Positions 53,048 through 61,325 of a stretch of DNA of 64,000 bases are shown in pieces. Position 1 is the stretch's first letter. The number at the start of each line of letters is the position of its first letter. A program made the translations under genes and the position numbers. The notes under the pieces were generated by a model. It did no database searches. It had not been told where the DNA came from and saw nothing but the letters and a program-made list of their open reading frames with translations. This stretch comes from Mesorhizobium sp. (GTDB taxonomy: Bacteria > Pseudomonadota > Alphaproteobacteria > Rhizobiales > Rhizobiaceae): positions 1 to 64,000 of the forward strand of contig SAQL01000011.1 in NCBI GenBank assembly GCA_004020645.1, read 5' to 3'.

Positions 53048-54156
53048 TCCGCTGCCTCCCTTTTTTCTACGGCTTTGCCGGCGTTTTCGCGGGCGTCGTG
53101 CTCGGCGCGCATGCGGCGCACGAGGTCGAGCTCTGCCTGGAAGTCGACATAGTGCGGCAGCTTCAGATGCTCGACGAAGCCGGTCGCCTGGACATTGTCG
53201 GAATGCGAGATGACGAATTCTTCGTCCTGGGCTGCGGCGACGACATCTTCGCCGAATTCGGTTGCACGAAGAGCGCGGTCGCATAGCGCCATGGCCATCG
53301 CCTTGCGCTCGCTCTGACCGAAGACGAGGCCGTAGCCGCGGGTGAACTGCGGCGGCGCCTTGGCCGAGCCCTTGAACTGGTTGACCATCTGGCACTCGGT
53401 GACACGCGCAGAACCGAGCGGTACGGCGAATGGCAGCTCCGGCACGTCGAGTTCCAGCTCGACCTCGCCGATGCGAACCTCGCCGACGAACGGATGGTTG
53501 CGGGCATAGCCGCGCTGGGTGGAGTAGCCGAGCGCCAGCAAAAAACCCTCGTCGCCGCGTGACAGCGCCTGCAGGCGGATGTCGCGCGCCATCGGGAATT
53601 CCAGCGGCTCGCGGGTGATGTCGCCGGGGACATGGTCCTGCGGCATGTCGCCATCAGGCTCGATCAGGCCTTCGCAGGCGAGGATGGCGGAGACGCGCGG
53701 CATGGCTTCCGCCTCGCTGGCGCGCTGCAGCGGCTCGGCGACATCGCCGCCGGCGGCAAGCTCGGGATCGAGCAGCCGGTGGGTGTAGTCGAAGGTCGGG
53801 CCGAGCAACTGGCCGCCGGGAAGATCCTTGTAGGTCGCCGACACGCGCCGCTCGACCAGCATCGCGCCGGTGTCGATCGCCCTGGTGTAGCCGAAGCGTG
53901 GCAGCGTGGTGCGATAGGCGCGAACCAGGAAGATCGCCTCGATCATGTCGCCGCGGGCCTGAACGATGGCCAGCGCCGCCAATTCACGGTCGTAGAGCGA
54001 ACCTTCGCTCATCACCCGGTCGACGCCGAGCGCCAGTTGCTCGACGATCTGGTCGAGGCGAAGCGCCGGCACCGAGCGATCGCCGCGGCGGCGGTCGGCG
54101 AGCAGGGCGTGGGCGTTGGCAATGGCCGCTTCACCGCCTTTTACTGCGACATACAT
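53044..54156 (-). CDS. phnI: C-P lyase subunit PhnI
   Basis: This 370-aa subunit starts MYVAVKGGEAAIANAHALL at 54156 after GGAGG. In E. coli PhnI, with PhnG, PhnH and PhnL, displaces adenine of ATP with the phosphonate. Conserved segments include MSEGSLYDRELAALAIVQARGDMIEAIFLVRAYRTTLPR, YTHRLLDPEL, ITREPLEFPMARDIRLQALSRGDEGFLLALGYSTQRGYA and HSDNVQATGFVEHLKLPHYVDFQAELDLVRR. Length is close to E. coli PhnI (354 aa). Confidence 0.97.
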   Translation of the reverse strand: MYVAVKGGEAAIANAHALLADRRRGDRSVPALRLDQIVEQLALGVDRVMSEGSLYDRELAALAIVQARGDMIEAIFLVRAYRTTLPRFGYTRAIDTGAMLVERRVSATYKDLPGGQLLGPTFDYTHRLLDPELAAGGDVAEPLQRASEAEAMPRVSAILACEGLIEPDGDMPQDHVPGDITREPLEFPMARDIRLQALSRGDEGFLLALGYSTQRGYARNHPFVGEVRIGEVELELDVPELPFAVPLGSARVTECQMVNQFKGSAKAPPQFTRGYGLVFGQSERKAMAMALCDRALRATEFGEDVVAAAQDEEFVISHSDNVQATGFVEHLKLPHYVDFQAELDLVRRMRAEHDARENAGKAVEKREAAE

Positions 54157-54157
54157 A

Positions 54158-54769
54158 TCACGCCTCCATCGTCTTGATGCGCGTCGTGCGCGGCAGGCAG
54201 GCAACGCCGTCAGGGGTGGCGAGGACAATGTCTACACCACGGGGAAAACGCTGATTGTTCTGCTTCCATTGTTCGACGAAGTGGCGCGGCATCTGCGCCG
54301 GCGCGATTGTCGCGGTTGTTTCGATGCCAGGACCTTCGAGCAACAGAGGGGCGCCTGAAACGAGATCGCCGACCTGCAGGATCAGCGTCGTGGAGCGGTC
54401 GGGATAGTCCTGGGTGCCTTGTGAAAAGCCGTCGAGCGCCATCATTTCGGCCGGCGTTGCAATCAGCGCGAAATGTGCATCGGCCGGCGTGTTGGCCAGC
54501 GGCGCGCCGGTGTGGAAACCGAGCCAGGATCTCACCGTCGCTGGAGTCTGCAAAACGAGATCGAGCCAGAGCGGCGTGTCGTTGTCGCACAGCGCCAGCG
54601 CGATGGCGCCCGCGGTGGCCGACAGCGGCGCCGGCGGGCGGGCAAAGACCGGCAGGGGCTGTAGGGTGCCCGGCCGCGCCATCGCGTCCATCACGGCGCG
54701 GAACACCGCCTGGGCGTCGAACACCGGATCGGCAAAGCCGCCCTCGATCGCTTGGGTTGCGATATCCAT
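54158..54769 (-). CDS. phnH: C-P lyase subunit PhnH
   Basis: This 203-aa subunit has the PhnH N-terminus (GFADPVFDAQAVFRAVMDAMARPGTLQPL), LALCDNDTPLWLD and the C-terminal region GVDIVLATPDGVACLPRTTRI. PhnH is a structural component of the PhnGHI complex, related to a PLP-transferase fold but without the cofactor site. It shares one base with phnG and is 1 bp from phnI. Confidence 0.95.
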   Translation of the reverse strand: MDIATQAIEGGFADPVFDAQAVFRAVMDAMARPGTLQPLPVFARPPAPLSATAGAIALALCDNDTPLWLDLVLQTPATVRSWLGFHTGAPLANTPADAHFALIATPAEMMALDGFSQGTQDYPDRSTTLILQVGDLVSGAPLLLEGPGIETTATIAPAQMPRHFVEQWKQNNQRFPRGVDIVLATPDGVACLPRTTRIKTMEA

Positions 54770-55230
54770 CAGTCTTCTCCGCGTACCGTGAAGAAATCGA
54801 CCTTGGTTGCCGCCGTCTCGGCGCGCCGCCGTTCTCGTGCGCTGGCCAGTGCGGACTGCAGCGGCGCAATGAGTTTGGTCTCGACCTCGTTACGGCGGGT
54901 GGGATCCTGCCAGAGCGCGTCGGCGATCGCCGCCAGTTTTGCTTTCTGCTTGTCACGGCCCAGCGCGTAGCAGTGGCCGACCTGTCCGGATGCGAGCCGG
55001 ACGGTGGCGCGGGTGACCGTCGCCTCGCCGACGTTGAACGGCGCGCCGCCGCCGCCGATGCGGCCACGCACGGTGACCAGGCCGGTTTCGGGTCCCCGCA
55101 GGAGTTCAGCTTCCGAAGGCAGGCCGGCTTCGTTCCAGAGGAGGACGATATCGTCGCCGGTCGATTGCGCCAGCGTCGCCATGACGGCCTTGCGCTCAAG
55201 CTGCTGATCGCGCGCTTCCTGTTCTCGCAT
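54769..55230 (-). CDS. phnG: C-P lyase subunit PhnG
   Basis: This 153-aa subunit starts at ATG 55230. PhnG marks are QLERKAVMATLAQS, GLVTVRGRIGGGGAPFNVGEATVTRATVRLASGQVGHCYALGRDKQKAKLAAIADALWQD. It is the first gene of the catalytic operon phnGHIJKL. Upstream is an AT-rich perfect inverted repeat and a good PHO box, so phosphate starvation (PhoB) control plus PhnF control is likely. Confidence 0.95.
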   Translation of the reverse strand: MREQEARDQQLERKAVMATLAQSTGDDIVLLWNEAGLPSEAELLRGPETGLVTVRGRIGGGGAPFNVGEATVTRATVRLASGQVGHCYALGRDKQKAKLAAIADALWQDPTRRNEVETKLIAPLQSALASARERRRAETAATKVDFFTVRGED

Positions 55231-55252
55231 GGCCGCCGTTCCTTCTCGTTCC

Positions 55253-55286
55253 AATTTGTATAATGATGTAGACAATTATACAAATT
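55253..55286. promoter_or_regulatory. perfect 12-bp-arm inverted repeat, likely PhnF operator
   Basis: The arms AATTTGTATAAT (55253-55264) and ATTATACAAATT (55275-55286) are perfect, with a 10-bp spacer. It is strongly AT-rich against the high-GC background and sits 23 bp before phnG, between phnG and the divergent phnF. Confidence 0.75.
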
Positions 55287-55310
55287 ATACCTATTCTCTA
55301 AAGCGTGTCC

Positions 55311-55328
55311 ATGACGGATGGATGACAG
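55311..55328 (-). promoter_or_regulatory. PHO box upstream of phnG
   Basis: The minus strand reads CTGTCAT-CCAT-CCGTCAT, one mismatch from the rhizobial PHO box CTGTCAT-N4-CTGTCAT. It lies about 80 bp upstream of the phnG start, on the far side of the AT-rich operator, consistent with PhoB activation. Confidence 0.7.
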
Positions 55329-55352
55329 GGCGAAAAAGCTCGGGGCAAAGAG

Positions 55353-56105
55353 ATGATCGGTCAGCAGATCGCCAGCAGCTTGGAGCGGCGCAGCGGCGTC
55401 TCGCTGTGGCGGCAGATCGCCGACCAGATCCTGCATTCGATCGCCGTCGGCGACTTTCCCGAGAATGCTGCGCTGCCACCGGAAGTTGCACTGGCCGAGC
55501 GCTATGGCGTCAACCGCCATACGGTTCGTAGCGCCATCGCCGCACTGGTGCAGGATGGCGTGCTCAGGGCCGAACAGGGGCGCGGCACCTTTGTGCTGTC
55601 GCGCAAGCGCCTGTCCTATCCGATCGGCGCCCGCACCCGGTTTTCGGAGGGCTTGCAAGGCCAGGCGTTGGAGCGCCGCAGCGTGCTGCTCGAATCGGCG
55701 GTCGAGCCGGCCAGCCGGCGCGTCGCCGAAGGGCTGGGGCTCGCCAAGGGTTCCAGCGTCATCCGCCTCGAAACGCGCGGCGAAGCCGATGGGCAACCGG
55801 TCTCGCGTGCCACCGGCTGGTTTGATGCAGGACGCTTCGCCGGCATCGATGCCGCCATGGCCGAAACCGGATCGGTGACCGCGTCATTCCAGCGTTTCGG
55901 CATCGGTGACTATCTCAGGCAATCGACGGTGTTGTCGGCCCGCCACGCGGACGCCGCCGACCTTGCCGATCTCGATCTGCAGCCCGGCGCCATCGTGCTG
56001 GTCACGGTCGCCGTCAACGTCACGCCGGACGGCCAGCCGATCCAGTTTTCGGAGTCGCGCTTTTCAGCGGAGCGCGTGGAGCTGAGGCTGTCGGTGAACG
56101 ATTAG
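55353..56105 (+). CDS. phnF: phosphonate-cluster GntR-family regulator PhnF
   Basis: This 250-aa HutC/FadR-fold regulator has an N-terminal winged helix (SLWRQIADQILHSIAVGDFPENAALPPEVALAERYGVNRHTVRSAIAALVQDGVLRAEQGRGTFV) and a C-terminal UTRA ligand domain (FSEGLQGQALERRSVLLESAVEPASRRVAEGLGL...SRATGWFDAGRF). It is divergent from phnG. It most likely represses the phn operon through the inverted repeat at 55253-55286. The start at 55353 is the family N-terminus. Confidence 0.93.
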   Translation: MIGQQIASSLERRSGVSLWRQIADQILHSIAVGDFPENAALPPEVALAERYGVNRHTVRSAIAALVQDGVLRAEQGRGTFVLSRKRLSYPIGARTRFSEGLQGQALERRSVLLESAVEPASRRVAEGLGLAKGSSVIRLETRGEADGQPVSRATGWFDAGRFAGIDAAMAETGSVTASFQRFGIGDYLRQSTVLSARHADAADLADLDLQPGAIVLVTVAVNVTPDGQPIQFSESRFSAERVELRLSVND

Positions 56106-56114
56106 CCTTCAACG

Positions 56115-56309
56115 TCGTCATCCTTGGGCGAAGCAGGAGCGCAGCTCCGTCGCGAAGACCCAAGGATCCATGCCGTGACCTCGCGCGAAGAGTAAAGACG
56201 GCGCAAGACAGAGGTCGTTCTGTACTGCTGCAACGCTCGTATGTAACGGCATGGATCCTATGGTCTTCGCCGCGTCGCTTCGCTCCTTTGCTCCGCCATA
56301 GGATGACGA
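56115..56309. repeat. 195-bp inverted repeat, family D
   Basis: The outer parts TCGTCATCCT...GGATCCATGCCGT (56115-56176) and their near-complement (56246-56309) form a long imperfect stem with internal hairpins. It occupies most of the 293-bp gap between convergent phnF and the dehydrogenase gene, so it may also end both transcripts. Confidence 0.85.
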
Positions 56310-56398
56310 AGTGATGGATGTTTCGGCTAATCGCCAAGGCATGCGCTCTGCCAATCCTGCAATATCGCCCGCCGAATTTTTCGTGCCAGACCGACATC

Positions 56399-57415
56399 TT
56401 ATCCGACCTGGATGACGGCCTTGATCAGGCCGGATTTCTCATGCGCCCAGCGGGCGAGGTCGCGCGGCGTGTCGCCCAGCGTCGTGCGATGGGTGACGAG
56501 CTTTTCCAGCGGCACAGCACCATCGCGGATCGAGGCGGCGACATGATCGAAGTCGGCGCGCAGCGCGTTGCGGCTGCCAATCAGCGTCATCTCGCGCTTG
56601 TGGAATTCGGGATCGGAAAAGACGATGTCGTCCTTGACGACGCTGACCAGGACCAGCGTCCCGCCATGCGCGACATGGGCGAAGGCCGACTGGACGGACT
56701 GGGTGTTGCCGGTGGCATCGAAAATCACGTCAAAACCTTCGCCGTTGGTCGCCTCGCGCACCAGATCGGTCGCAGGCTGTCGCGAACCGTCGAGGATGGC
56801 GAAGCCGAGTTCGCTTGCGGCAAAACCCAGCCTTTCAGCACTCATGTCGAGCAGCGTCACGTCGAGGCCGGCGATACGGGCAAACAGCGCCGTGCCGAGG
56901 CCGATCGGCCCGGCGCCGATGACCAGCGTGCGCGCGCCGGGATTTGTTGGCGAGCGCCGCACGGCGTGCGCCCCGATCGCCAGGAATTCGACGGCGGCGG
57001 CGTCGGCCAGCGACAGGCCGTTGGCCGGATAGAGATTTTGCGCCGGCACCAGGATCCGCTCGCACATGGCGCCGTCGCGGTGGACGCCGAGCACCTCGAT
57101 TTTCACGCAGCAATTCGGCTTTCCCTGCCGGCAGGCGATGCATTTGCCGCAAGCGAGATAGGGGTTGATGATCACCGGCTCGCCGACGGCCAGCTCGACA
57201 CCTTCACCGGCCTCGATCACGGTGCCGGAGACCTCGTGACCCATGATGCGGGGGTAAGCGAGGAACGGATGCTTGCCCTCAAAAATGTGATAGTCGGTGC
57301 CGCAGATGCCGACATGACTGACCGCGACCAGCGCCCAGCCCGGCGGTGGTGTGCCTGGCGCCGGGCGGTCTTCCACAACAAGATCGCCGGGCGAACGGCA
57401 GATGACGGCTTTCAT
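56399..57415 (-). CDS. zinc-dependent alcohol/polyol dehydrogenase (MDR family)
   Basis: This 338-aa medium-chain dehydrogenase has the catalytic zinc site in GICGTDYH and MGHEVSG, the structural zinc cysteines in CGKCIACRQGKPNCC, and the Rossmann motif LVIGAGPIGLGTALFA. It resembles threonine/sorbitol/galactonate-type polyol dehydrogenases. The start MKAVICRSPGDL at 57415 is favoured over an ATG at 57436. It follows the ribose-type importer on the same strand by 65 bp and probably oxidises a sugar or sugar acid taken up by it. Confidence 0.88.
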   Translation of the reverse strand: MKAVICRSPGDLVVEDRPAPGTPPPGWALVAVSHVGICGTDYHIFEGKHPFLAYPRIMGHEVSGTVIEAGEGVELAVGEPVIINPYLACGKCIACRQGKPNCCVKIEVLGVHRDGAMCERILVPAQNLYPANGLSLADAAAVEFLAIGAHAVRRSPTNPGARTLVIGAGPIGLGTALFARIAGLDVTLLDMSAERLGFAASELGFAILDGSRQPATDLVREATNGEGFDVIFDATGNTQSVQSAFAHVAHGGTLVLVSVVKDDIVFSDPEFHKREMTLIGSRNALRADFDHVAASIRDGAVPLEKLVTHRTTLGDTPRDLARWAHEKSGLIKAVIQVG

Positions 57416-57480
57416 GCTTTGATCCAGTCGGTTCATGGCACCGCCGACCCGATCGCCGGGCCGGCGGTTGTTAAGATGGT

Positions 57481-58446
57481 CTACTTGCCGCGGCGGCGCA
57501 GGCCGTCGAAATAGACGATGACGATGATCAGCACCCCGGTAATGATGCGCTGCCAGAAGGCGTTGACGTTCAAGAGATTGGCGCCGTTGTTGATGGTGGC
57601 GAGGATGAAGGCGCCGAGCAGCGGTCCGTGCACCGAGCCGACGGCGCCGAATAGCGAGGTGCCGCCGATGACCGACGAGGCGATCGCCTGCAACTCCCAG
57701 CCCTCGGCCTGTGTCGGATTGCCGATGCCGATGCGTGAGGCAAGCAGCACGCCGACAAAAGCCGCGCAGAGGCCCGACAGCGTATAGGCCATGTAGATGG
57801 TGCGCTGGACGTTGACGCCGGACAGACGCGATGCCTCGGCGTTGGAGCCGACCGAGAACAAATATCGGCCCCAGCGGCTATGATGCAGGAAAACATACGC
57901 CGGGATGCCGACCAGGATCACCATCCAGAACAGATTGGGGACGCCGAGGAACGAACTGCGCGAAAACAGCTGGAAGGCGTCGTTGTTGATCGAGATCGAG
58001 TTGCCGTTGGTCATCAAAAGGCCGATGCCACGCAGCGAGGTCAGCGTCGCCAGCGTGATGATGAAGGGCGGCAGGCCCATCTTGACGATGCCAAAACCGT
58101 GGAACAGGCCGATGGCGACGCCGACCAGCAAGGTGATCAGGATGGCGAGGAAAATCGGCACGCCGGCATTGATCAGCATCGCCACGATGACGGTGGCAAA
58201 GCCAACCACAGCGCCGACGGATAGGTCGATACCTCCGGTGATGATAACGAAGGTCTGGCCGACCGCCAGGATGGCGATCATCGAACCTTGCCGCAGCAGG
58301 TTCGAGATGTTGTTGGCGGAGGCGAAGCTCGGCGTCGCCACCGACAGGATGACCCACAACAGCACCAGCAGCGCCAGCAGCGTCAGCCCGAACAGGGCAT
58401 TGTAGTTGCGCTTCGGTTTTGCGGCAGCAATCGCCTCGGTGCTCAT
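57481..58446 (-). CDS. sugar ABC transporter permease (RbsC-like), second system
   Basis: This 321-aa permease has the BPD_transp_2 motifs [50 protein letters not shown] and IASSVIGGTSLFGAVGSVHGPLLGA. Its ATG overlaps the ATPase stop by 4 bp. It is a paralogue of the permease at 5913-6911 but clearly distinct, so it serves a different sugar. About eight to ten helices. Confidence 0.92.
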   Translation of the reverse strand: MSTEAIAAAKPKRNYNALFGLTLLALLVLLWVILSVATPSFASANNISNLLRQGSMIAILAVGQTFVIITGGIDLSVGAVVGFATVIVAMLINAGVPIFLAILITLLVGVAIGLFHGFGIVKMGLPPFIITLATLTSLRGIGLLMTNGNSISINNDAFQLFSRSSFLGVPNLFWMVILVGIPAYVFLHHSRWGRYLFSVGSNAEASRLSGVNVQRTIYMAYTLSGLCAAFVGVLLASRIGIGNPTQAEGWELQAIASSVIGGTSLFGAVGSVHGPLLGAFILATINNGANLLNVNAFWQRIITGVLIIVIVYFDGLRRRGK

Positions 58447-59996
58447 ATCTGTCCTCCCGGTTTTTCTTGTTTCTCGGCCAGCGCCTGGGTGAGGATCTCC
58501 TCATGGTCGGCAGTGTGGAAACCATGCGTGGCCACCAGTTTGCCGCGCCGGAACACATGCAGCGTGTCGGCCAGTTCATAGACCTCTGGCAGATAGGACG
58601 AGATCAGGATGATGCCGGCGCCGTTGGACAAAAGCGCGCTGAACAGGCGGTAGATCTCGGCCTTGGTGCCGACATCGACGCCGACTGTCGGCTCGTCGAA
58701 GATGAACAGCTTGGCGCCGTGCGCCAGCCACTTGCCGATGACGATCTTCTGCTGGTTGCCGCCGGACAGGCTGGAGGCGAGGGCGTTGCGCGTCGGCGTC
58801 TTGATCCTGAGATTGGCGATCTGGCGATCCGCCTCGGCCTTCTCCTGTGCGCTGGAGATCAGCAGATTATTGGAGATGCGCTTGTAGATCGGCAGATTGA
58901 GATTGAGGCCGACCGGCAGGTTGAGGCAGAGGCCCTGGTCGCGGCGGCTTTCCGGCGCCAGCGCCATGCCGAGCCTGATAGCGTCATGCTCGGAGTTGAC
59001 CTGAACCTCCTTGCCCTCCCAGAGGATCTGGCCGGCCGACTTGCGATGACGGCCGTAAAGCGTGGTGACGAACTCGCTGCGCCCGGCGCCGATCAGGCCG
59101 TAGAGCCCGACGATCTCACCGGCACGGACCGTCATCGAGACATTTTCAAAACCCTTGCCGGAGAGATTTCGGGCTTCGAGGAGCGTCGCGCCCGGGGTAA
59201 AATGCTCCTTGTGGTAGACTTGCTCGATCGAGCGGTTGATCATCATCTTGACCAGCTCGGCGTCGTTGGTCTCGGCGATGTTCCTGGTGCCGACCAGCGT
59301 GCCGTCGCGCAGCACCGAAACGCGGTCGGCGAGCTCGAACACCTCTTCCATGCGGTGGCTGATGTAGATGATGGTGACGCCTTCGCCCTTCAGCCGGCGG
59401 ATCAGAGTGAACAGCTGGTCGGCCTCTTTGCGGGTGAGGTAGGCGGTCGGCTCGTCGAAGATCAGGAATTTTGTGCCGCGCACGGTGGCGCGGGCGGCGG
59501 CGATCAACTGCTGCTGGCCGATGGTCAGGTCACCCAGCACGACATGTGCCGGCAGGTCGAAGCCGAGATCATCGATGATCTTCTGCGCCTCCCTGACCAT
59601 GGCCCGCTGCTGCAGGATGCCGAAGCGGGAATCCTCCTCGCCGAGGAACATGTTGGCCGCGACAGTGAGATGGCGGCACAGGACGACCTCCTGATGCACG
59701 GCATTGATGCCGAGCGCCATCGCCTCATGCGGCGTCGCCAGCGCTGCCGGCTTGCCCTCCCAGATGACGTCGCCGGAGGTGCGCGGCATGACGCCGGTCA
59801 GAAGCTTGATCAGGGTGGATTTGCCGGCGCCGTTCTCGCCGACGATGGCGTGGATTTCGCTGGCCTTGAAGGCGAGGTTGATCCGCTTCAGCGCATGCGT
59901 GCCGGGATACTGCTTTTCCAGTCCCTTGAGTTCGAGGATCGTCCTGCCCGGTTCCAGCGTTGGGGCCGGATGCAGTTCCTGCGCCGTCGACGTCAT
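58443..59996 (-). CDS. sugar ABC transporter ATP-binding protein (RbsA-like), second system
   Basis: This 517-aa protein is a tandem ABC protein. Domain 1: Walker [10 protein letters not shown] (53-61), signature LTIGQQQLIAAARA, Walker B FLIFDEPTAYL. Domain 2: degenerate P-loop GLIGAGRSE, signature [15 protein letters not shown], Walker B LFIFDEPTVGVDVG. The start at 59996 follows GGGAGG. A 105-bp gap with a strong hairpin separates it from the binding-protein gene upstream. It energises the RbsC-like permease encoded next. Confidence 0.94.
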   Translation of the reverse strand: MTSTAQELHPAPTLEPGRTILELKGLEKQYPGTHALKRINLAFKASEIHAIVGENGAGKSTLIKLLTGVMPRTSGDVIWEGKPAALATPHEAMALGINAVHQEVVLCRHLTVAANMFLGEEDSRFGILQQRAMVREAQKIIDDLGFDLPAHVVLGDLTIGQQQLIAAARATVRGTKFLIFDEPTAYLTRKEADQLFTLIRRLKGEGVTIIYISHRMEEVFELADRVSVLRDGTLVGTRNIAETNDAELVKMMINRSIEQVYHKEHFTPGATLLEARNLSGKGFENVSMTVRAGEIVGLYGLIGAGRSEFVTTLYGRHRKSAGQILWEGKEVQVNSEHDAIRLGMALAPESRRDQGLCLNLPVGLNLNLPIYKRISNNLLISSAQEKAEADRQIANLRIKTPTRNALASSLSGGNQQKIVIGKWLAHGAKLFIFDEPTVGVDVGTKAEIYRLFSALLSNGAGIILISSYLPEVYELADTLHVFRRGKLVATHGFHTADHEEILTQALAEKQEKPGGQI

Positions 59997-60053
59997 GACA
60001 ATCCTCCCAGATTGGCCTCCCGGATCGGCCTCACGATTGGCACTTGGCTGGAG

Positions 60054-60083
60054 TGTTTCCGGGGCAACGAGGCCCCGGAAACA
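60054..60083 (-). terminator. intra-operon hairpin after the binding-protein gene
   Basis: Perfect 12-bp arms TGTTTCCGGGGC (60054-60065) and GCCCCGGAAACA (60072-60083), with a 6-nt loop. There is no T-run on the minus strand, so 3'-end protection of the binding-protein message or partial attenuation is more likely than full termination. Confidence 0.55.
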
Positions 60084-60101
60084 ATGCACCTGCGCCGATG
60101 C

Positions 60102-61097
60102 TCAGTCGAGCTTCGGATTGAGCAGCGCGTCGATCTTCGGATCCTTCATGTTGGCCTTGGTGACGAGGTTGGCGCCGGTGTCGACATTGGCCTCGACCTT
60201 CTCGCCTTTCGAGGCGGCGAGCGCCGTCTTGATGCCGTCGTAGCCCATCCGGTACGGATCCTGGACGACGAGAGCCGAAATGACGCCGTCGTTGAGGAAC
60301 TTGATCAGCTTCTCGTCGCTGTCGAAGCCGACCAACCCGACCTTGCCGGCCAGGCTGTTCTCGGCGATCGCCTGACCGACGCCCTGCGCCATGATCAGGT
60401 TGGAGGCGAAGATGCCCTTGAGGTTCGGATTGGCGGTGATCAGGTCGGTCGCGATGTTGAGGCCGGTGGTGGCCTGGCCGTCGGCATATTTGTCGGCGAC
60501 GAGCTTGAGGCCGGGATATTTGGCGGCAAGCTGCTCCTTGAAGCCCTGGGCGCGCTGTTCGAGCGAACCGGCACCCGGAAGTGCGGTGATCAGGGCGACG
60601 TCGCCCTCGATCTTGCCGCCATTGGCTTCGCCGATGGCTGCCGCAAGGCCGTCAGCGGCGACGCGGCCGCCCTGGATATTGTCGGTGGTCAGGAACGAGG
60701 TGAAGGCCTTGGAGTCGGCGCCGGAGTCGATGCCGATGATTTTGACGTTGGTGGCAGCCTCGTCGATCGGCTTGCCGAGCGCCTTGGCTTCGGTCGGCGC
60801 GATGACAACGGCGGCCGGGCTGCCGGCGACGGCGTTTTCAAGGATCGAGATCTGGCCGTTGACGTCGGTCTCGGCCTGGGCGCCGAGTTCCGGCACGTTG
60901 ACGCCGAGGTCCTTGCCGGCCTTGCGGGCGCCGGCCAGGACGATCTGCCAGTAGAAAGAGGTGGTGTCCTTGACGATGATTGGAATGGTTACGTCCGCGG
61001 CCGAAGCCGGCGCCGAATGCATCACGCCGGCAAGCATCGAGGCGGCGGCGAGCGCCACGAAGGCGCGGCGGTTGAGAATGCTGGTCACGAATTTCAT
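60102..61097 (-). CDS. periplasmic sugar-binding protein, ribose-type, second system
   Basis: This 331-aa protein has a signal peptide (MKFVTSILNRRAFVALAAASMLAGVMHSAPASA) and a type 1 periplasmic binding fold: VTIPIIVKDTTSFYWQIVLAGARKAGKDLGVNVPELG, GSPAAVVIAPTEAKALGKPIDEA, GIDSGADSKAFTSFLTTDNIQGG and VGLVGFDSDEKLIKFL. The start at 61097 follows GGGAGGAAA. It is first of the importer operon. The sugar is unknown. Confidence 0.92.
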   Translation of the reverse strand: MKFVTSILNRRAFVALAAASMLAGVMHSAPASAADVTIPIIVKDTTSFYWQIVLAGARKAGKDLGVNVPELGAQAETDVNGQISILENAVAGSPAAVVIAPTEAKALGKPIDEAATNVKIIGIDSGADSKAFTSFLTTDNIQGGRVAADGLAAAIGEANGGKIEGDVALITALPGAGSLEQRAQGFKEQLAAKYPGLKLVADKYADGQATTGLNIATDLITANPNLKGIFASNLIMAQGVGQAIAENSLAGKVGLVGFDSDEKLIKFLNDGVISALVVQDPYRMGYDGIKTALAASKGEKVEANVDTGANLVTKANMKDPKIDALLNPKLD

Positions 61098-61325
61098 TAG
61101 GTTTCCTCCCTAAGTCGCCCGGTGAATGTTATGAAGTTCCATTCGGATAGGCGTTGCCCAAACAGAACTTTATCAATAAAAAACATTTGCCGCATTTTGA
61201 TAGTCTATCGGTGGGGTCGACGCAAGCGGTGTTTCGTATCGCTCTCGGTAGGGCTAGACCGGAAGAAAGCGTCCTGCCGGTCCTGATTGCCTTCAAATGC
61301 CTCCAGCCTGACAGTTTGGAAGTGC

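Noticed and set aside
58419..61100. Open frame of about 890 codons on the plus strand across the ribose-type importer genes
   Set aside because: It is antisense to three genes with full family motifs; its translation is rich in Asp/Gln/Arg/Gly without any domain, as expected of shadow frames in high-GC DNA.
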